This document shows, piece after piece, positions 61,272 to 64,000 of a stretch of 64,000 bases of DNA. Both the position numbers and the translations under genes were made by a program. Numbering within the stretch: position 1 is the stretch's first letter; each line of letters starts with the position of its first letter. The notes beneath the pieces were generated by a model. That model saw nothing but the letters and a program-made list of their open reading frames with translations, was not told where the DNA came from and did no database searches. Location of the stretch: the NCBI RefSeq assembly GCF_040537815.1, contig NZ_JBEWSZ010000001.1, forward strand, positions 930,001-994,000. The letters run 5' to 3'. The DNA comes from Mesorhizobium shangrilense (GTDB lineage: Bacteria > Pseudomonadota > Alphaproteobacteria > Rhizobiales > Rhizobiaceae).

Positions 61272-62297
61272 CTAGACGCGCAGGATGATCTTGCCGAACA
61301 CGTCGCGGCCTTCCATGCGCTTCAGCGCCGTGTCGATGTCGTCAAAGCCGACTTCGGTATCGATAACGGGAGCAACGATGCCGGCCGCCATCTTCTGCAT
61401 GGCATTGGCCATGTTCTCCATGCGGCAGCCGAAGGATCCCAGCAGCTTCAACTGCTGCTGGAACAGCTGCATCAGGTTGATCTGCGTCGACACGCCCGAG
61501 GTCGAACCGCAGGTGACCAGGCGTCCGCCACGCTTCAGGCACAGCATCGAGGCGGCAAAGGTGTCGGTGCCAACATGCTCGAACACCACGTCGACCCCTT
61601 TCTTCTTCGTCAGCTTGCGCACGATGCCTTCGAAGCGGTCATCGCGGTAGTTGATGACATGGTCGGCGCCTAGCGCCTTGGCCTTGTCGATCTTGTCGTT
61701 CGAACCAACCGTGGTGATGATGGCGCAGCCCATCCGCTTCGCCAATTGAATCGCGGCGGAGCCGATGCCGGAGCCGCCGGCATGGATGAGGATCGTTTCG
61801 CCCGGTTGAAGCTTGGCATTGTCGAAGAGCATGTGCTCCACCGTGCCGAAGGTCACGGGTGCCACGGCCGCGCCGATATCCGTTACACCGGGCGGAGCGG
61901 GCACCAGCAGGCGCGCCGGCAGGTTGATCTTTTCCTGGGCAAAGCCGTCGAGATGGAAGCCGTGCACGCCAGAAACATGCTCGCAGAGATTGTCACGGCC
62001 TTCACGGCAGGCGCGGCAGAGCCCGCAGGTGCGCGCTCCGTAAATCGACACAAGCTGCCCGGGGACGAGATTGGAAACGCCGGGGCCGACCGCTTCGACT
62101 TCGCCGGAGGCTTCCGCGCCGACAACGAGCGGCAGCTTGCGTTTGGCGAAGGCCATGCCGCGCCAGCCCCACACGTCGATGTGGTTGAGCGCCACGGCCT
62201 TGATGCGCAGGGTCACTTCGCCGAGCGACGGCGGCGGGGGAGGCGGCAGGTCCACCGTCGCTAAACGGCGATCCTCGATAAGTTGCAATGCGCGCAT
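61272..62297 (-). CDS. Zinc-dependent alcohol dehydrogenase of the VLCFA cluster
   Basis: A 341-residue MDR-family dehydrogenase. The structural zinc cluster is CGLCRACREGRDNLC near residue 93; the NADP motif is HAGGSGIGSAAIQLA near residue 168. Rhizobial lpxXL clusters contain such a gene, annotated adh2XL, of uncertain step. Here it lies between fabF1XL and lpxXL, 8 bp from the latter, suggesting one operon. Confidence 0.88.
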   Translation of the reverse strand: MRALQLIEDRRLATVDLPPPPPPSLGEVTLRIKAVALNHIDVWGWRGMAFAKRKLPLVVGAEASGEVEAVGPGVSNLVPGQLVSIYGARTCGLCRACREGRDNLCEHVSGVHGFHLDGFAQEKINLPARLLVPAPPGVTDIGAAVAPVTFGTVEHMLFDNAKLQPGETILIHAGGSGIGSAAIQLAKRMGCAIITTVGSNDKIDKAKALGADHVINYRDDRFEGIVRKLTKKKGVDVVFEHVGTDTFAASMLCLKRGGRLVTCGSTSGVSTQINLMQLFQQQLKLLGSFGCRMENMANAMQKMAAGIVAPVIDTEVGFDDIDTALKRMEGRDVFGKIILRV

Positions 62298-62333
62298 GGA
62301 GCCTGTCGGTTCTGTTGAGCGGAAGGGGCTCGC

Positions 62334-63605
62334 TTAGACCGGTTCCCGCGCCATGACAAGGCAAGTGTTCTGGCCGCCAAAGCCGAAGGAGTTCGAAAGC
62401 ACGCTGCGAACCTCGGCATTGCGCTTCTTGTTGGGCACCACGTCAAGCACGATCGCGGGATCGGGATTGTCGTAGTTGATGGTCGGCGGAATAACGCTTT
62501 CGCGCATCGTCATCAGCGAGAACGCGGCCTCGACAGCGCCGGCAGCCGACAGTGTGTGGCCGATCATCGACTTGTTCGACGAGATCGGCATCGAGCCGAT
62601 GCGGTCGCCGAACACGGTCGACAGCGACAGATGCTCCATCTTGTCGTTTTCAGGCGTCGAGGTGCCGTGGGCATTGACGTAGTCGATCTCGACCTCGCTC
62701 AGGCCAGCATCGGCAAGGGCGGCCCGAACCGCGGCGATCGCCGGCGAACCGTCCGGCTTCGACCGGGTGCGATGGAAATCGTCGGCTTTCTCACCGCAGC
62801 CGCTGAGGATGCCGAGAACGGTCGCGCCGCGTGCAAGGGCAGCCTCGAGCGATTCCAGCACAAGCGCGCCGGAGCCTTCGGCCAGCACGAAGCCGTCGCG
62901 GTCCTTGGAGAACGGTTTTGACGCCTTCTCGGGATTGTCATTGTGGGTCGACAGCGCCGACAACAGCGAGAAACGGATCAGCGCCTCGGCGGTTGCAGAG
63001 CCGTCGGCGCCGATCGACAGCGCCCGGTCGCATTCGCCGCGCCGGATCGCCTCGACGCCGAGCTGGATCGCGGTGGCGCCGGAGGCGCAGGCGGTCGACA
63101 GCGTGATCGGCAGGCCGCGCGTGCCGAAAAGGTCGGCGAGGCGGTCGGCGATCGTGCCGAACTGAGTGGTTTCGAAGATGTCGAGTTCCTTCAGCCCGCG
63201 CGCCACCCGCAGCAGCCTTTCGGCGCCGGAGTCCTGGCTGTCGGAATTGTAGAGCGAGAAGCGTTCGTGCCAGTCGAGCTCGACCGGTGGCGAGGCAAGG
63301 AAGAGCGGGCCACCGAAATCACCGGAGTCGAGACCGGATTCCGCTACGGCTTCACGCGCGGCGGTTTCGGCCAGCTCATAGGTGAGGGGGCTGGCGCCCT
63401 TCGAACTGGACGGCAGGAAGTCGACCATGCCGGAGATGCGGGTGTTCAGGTGGTCGACCGGAAAGCGGGTGATCGGATGGATGCCGGATTTGCCTGATGT
63501 CAGCGCCGCCCAATTGTCGGTCTTGCCGACGCCAAGCGAGGTCACAACGCCGATGCCGGTGACGGCGACGATCGGCCTGCCCATGTGATCATTCAGTTTG
63601 GCCAT
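62334..63605 (-). CDS. fabF1XL: Beta-ketoacyl-ACP synthase for very-long-chain lipid A fatty acid
   Basis: A 423-residue KAS II-type condensing enzyme. The Cys-His-His triad is Cys173 in STACASG, His313 in NAHGTST and His350 in SNKSMIGH. The rhizobial paralogue pair fabF2XL/fabF1XL extends the chain carried on AcpXL toward C28. Order and strand with the flanking genes match that cluster. An ATG at residue 8 (63584) is a possible alternative start. Confidence 0.9.
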   Translation of the reverse strand: MAKLNDHMGRPIVAVTGIGVVTSLGVGKTDNWAALTSGKSGIHPITRFPVDHLNTRISGMVDFLPSSSKGASPLTYELAETAAREAVAESGLDSGDFGGPLFLASPPVELDWHERFSLYNSDSQDSGAERLLRVARGLKELDIFETTQFGTIADRLADLFGTRGLPITLSTACASGATAIQLGVEAIRRGECDRALSIGADGSATAEALIRFSLLSALSTHNDNPEKASKPFSKDRDGFVLAEGSGALVLESLEAALARGATVLGILSGCGEKADDFHRTRSKPDGSPAIAAVRAALADAGLSEVEIDYVNAHGTSTPENDKMEHLSLSTVFGDRIGSMPISSNKSMIGHTLSAAGAVEAAFSLMTMRESVIPPTINYDNPDPAIVLDVVPNKKRNAEVRSVLSNSFGFGGQNTCLVMAREPV

Positions 63606-63656
63606 GCGGTAGCCCTCGACCGTTTATCGTTGCGGCACGGAAATTTCGACGCCGCC

Positions 63657-64000
63657 TTACGCGGCGTTGACGAGCGCCATGCCCTCGAATTGGTGATAGC
63701 CGATCGCCGTTGCAAGAACACTTTTCGGAATGCCTTCAAACGGCTTTTCGACTGCGGCGTCAAAAACTGGGTAGGCGGCCTTGCGGTCGACAGCGAGTGC
63801 CGCCAGCGCCACGGCGAATGGAAACTGCGCTTCCTTCATGTGTCCGGTCAGCGTCGAGAAGCCGCGCGTGGTGATCGCCGGATTGGCGTCGAGCGCTGCC
63901 TTCTCGGCGGTGGTTGCCGCGTGGGCGCCCGATGCACCTGATAGAGCCAGCAAATTGCCGTTCGGCAACGCGGCTTGGCTGAGCAGCGTGGCAATCTCCG
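63657..64000 (-). CDS. fabF2XL: Beta-ketoacyl-ACP synthase C-terminal part (fabF2XL, 5' end off window)
   Basis: The last 114 codons of a gene continuing past the right edge. Ends ...TAIGYHQFEGMALVNAA. The segment HAATTAEKAALDANPAITTRGFS and LTGHMKEAQFPFAVALAALA align with the C-terminal GH-x-KEAQ block of KAS enzymes (the His after TG is catalytic). Its place directly upstream of fabF1XL supports the fabF2XL identity. Confidence 0.82.
   Translation of the reverse strand, partial: EIATLLSQAALPNGNLLALSGASGAHAATTAEKAALDANPAITTRGFSTLTGHMKEAQFPFAVALAALAVDRKAAYPVFDAAVEKPFEGIPKSVLATAIGYHQFEGMALVNAA

Noticed and set aside
1..64000. CRISPR array, insertion sequence, prophage or integrase
   Set aside because: No regularly spaced direct repeats, transposase or integrase reading frame was seen anywhere in the window.

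Overview
The window looks like chromosome from a Mesorhizobium-like member of the Rhizobiales. GC is high, many genes overlap by 4 bp (ATGA junctions), there are several kinds of palindromic intergenic repeat, and the right edge holds part of the rhizobial cluster that puts a very-long-chain hydroxy fatty acid on lipid A (fabF2XL, fabF1XL, alcohol dehydrogenase, lpxXL). I see no tRNA, rRNA, insertion sequence, prophage or CRISPR array. Every gene is called from translated sequence and remembered family features; no database search was run.

Left third (1-14.4 kb). After a truncated alpha/beta hydrolase and a DUF1127 protein comes a nearly complete corrinoid-dependent methyl-transfer set: a 2Fe-2S/ASKHA corrinoid reactivator, a methyl-corrinoid:tetrahydrofolate methyltransferase, MetF, a MetV-like cysteine protein, a small 'virulence factor' family protein, a DUF1638 protein, a B12-binding corrinoid protein, a trimethylamine methyltransferase (MttB) superfamily enzyme without pyrrolysine, and a ferredoxin-like protein. 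The likely flow is methyl from a methylated amine (glycine betaine type) to the corrinoid protein, then to tetrahydrofolate, then oxidation by MetF/MetV. A formyltransferase, a DUF4893 protein, a sugar-nucleotide-type epimerase and an entericidin are interspersed.

Middle (14.4-29 kb). A GntR regulator with an MFS transporter, a dienelactone hydrolase, a YhiN-type flavoprotein, a split chromate transporter, an unusual secreted HEAAH-motif protein whose ribosome binding site lies in a hairpin, an ECF sigma factor with a von Willebrand protein, a glutamine amidotransferase, a betaine-homocysteine methyltransferase-like enzyme, a DUF1989 protein, an XRE regulator and a membrane fatty acid desaturase.

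Second methylated-compound region (29-39 kb): a PhnD-like binding protein, an M24 enzyme very close to the DMSP lyase DddP, a dimethylglycine/sarcosine dehydrogenase with a GcvT half, a second MttB-like protein, and two paralogous MFS transporters. One palindromic operator (GATATAAAGA-N2-TCTTTATATC type) precedes both the methyl-THF methyltransferase and the betaine-homocysteine methyltransferase genes, tying the two regions into one methyl-metabolism regulon.

Right part (39-64 kb): a prolyl oligopeptidase, a class III aminotransferase, a Coa1-like gene broken by a TGA codon, two valine-degradation genes, a cupin of the DMSP-lyase-like family overlapping cobQ (cobalamin synthesis, which supplies the cofactor used at the left), a VOC protein, an AraC regulator, a TSUP exporter, a TerB-like protein, a five-gene peptidase plus peptide ABC transporter operon, an L,D-transpeptidase and an outer membrane protein separated by a decayed tandem duplication, and the lipid A fatty acid cluster.
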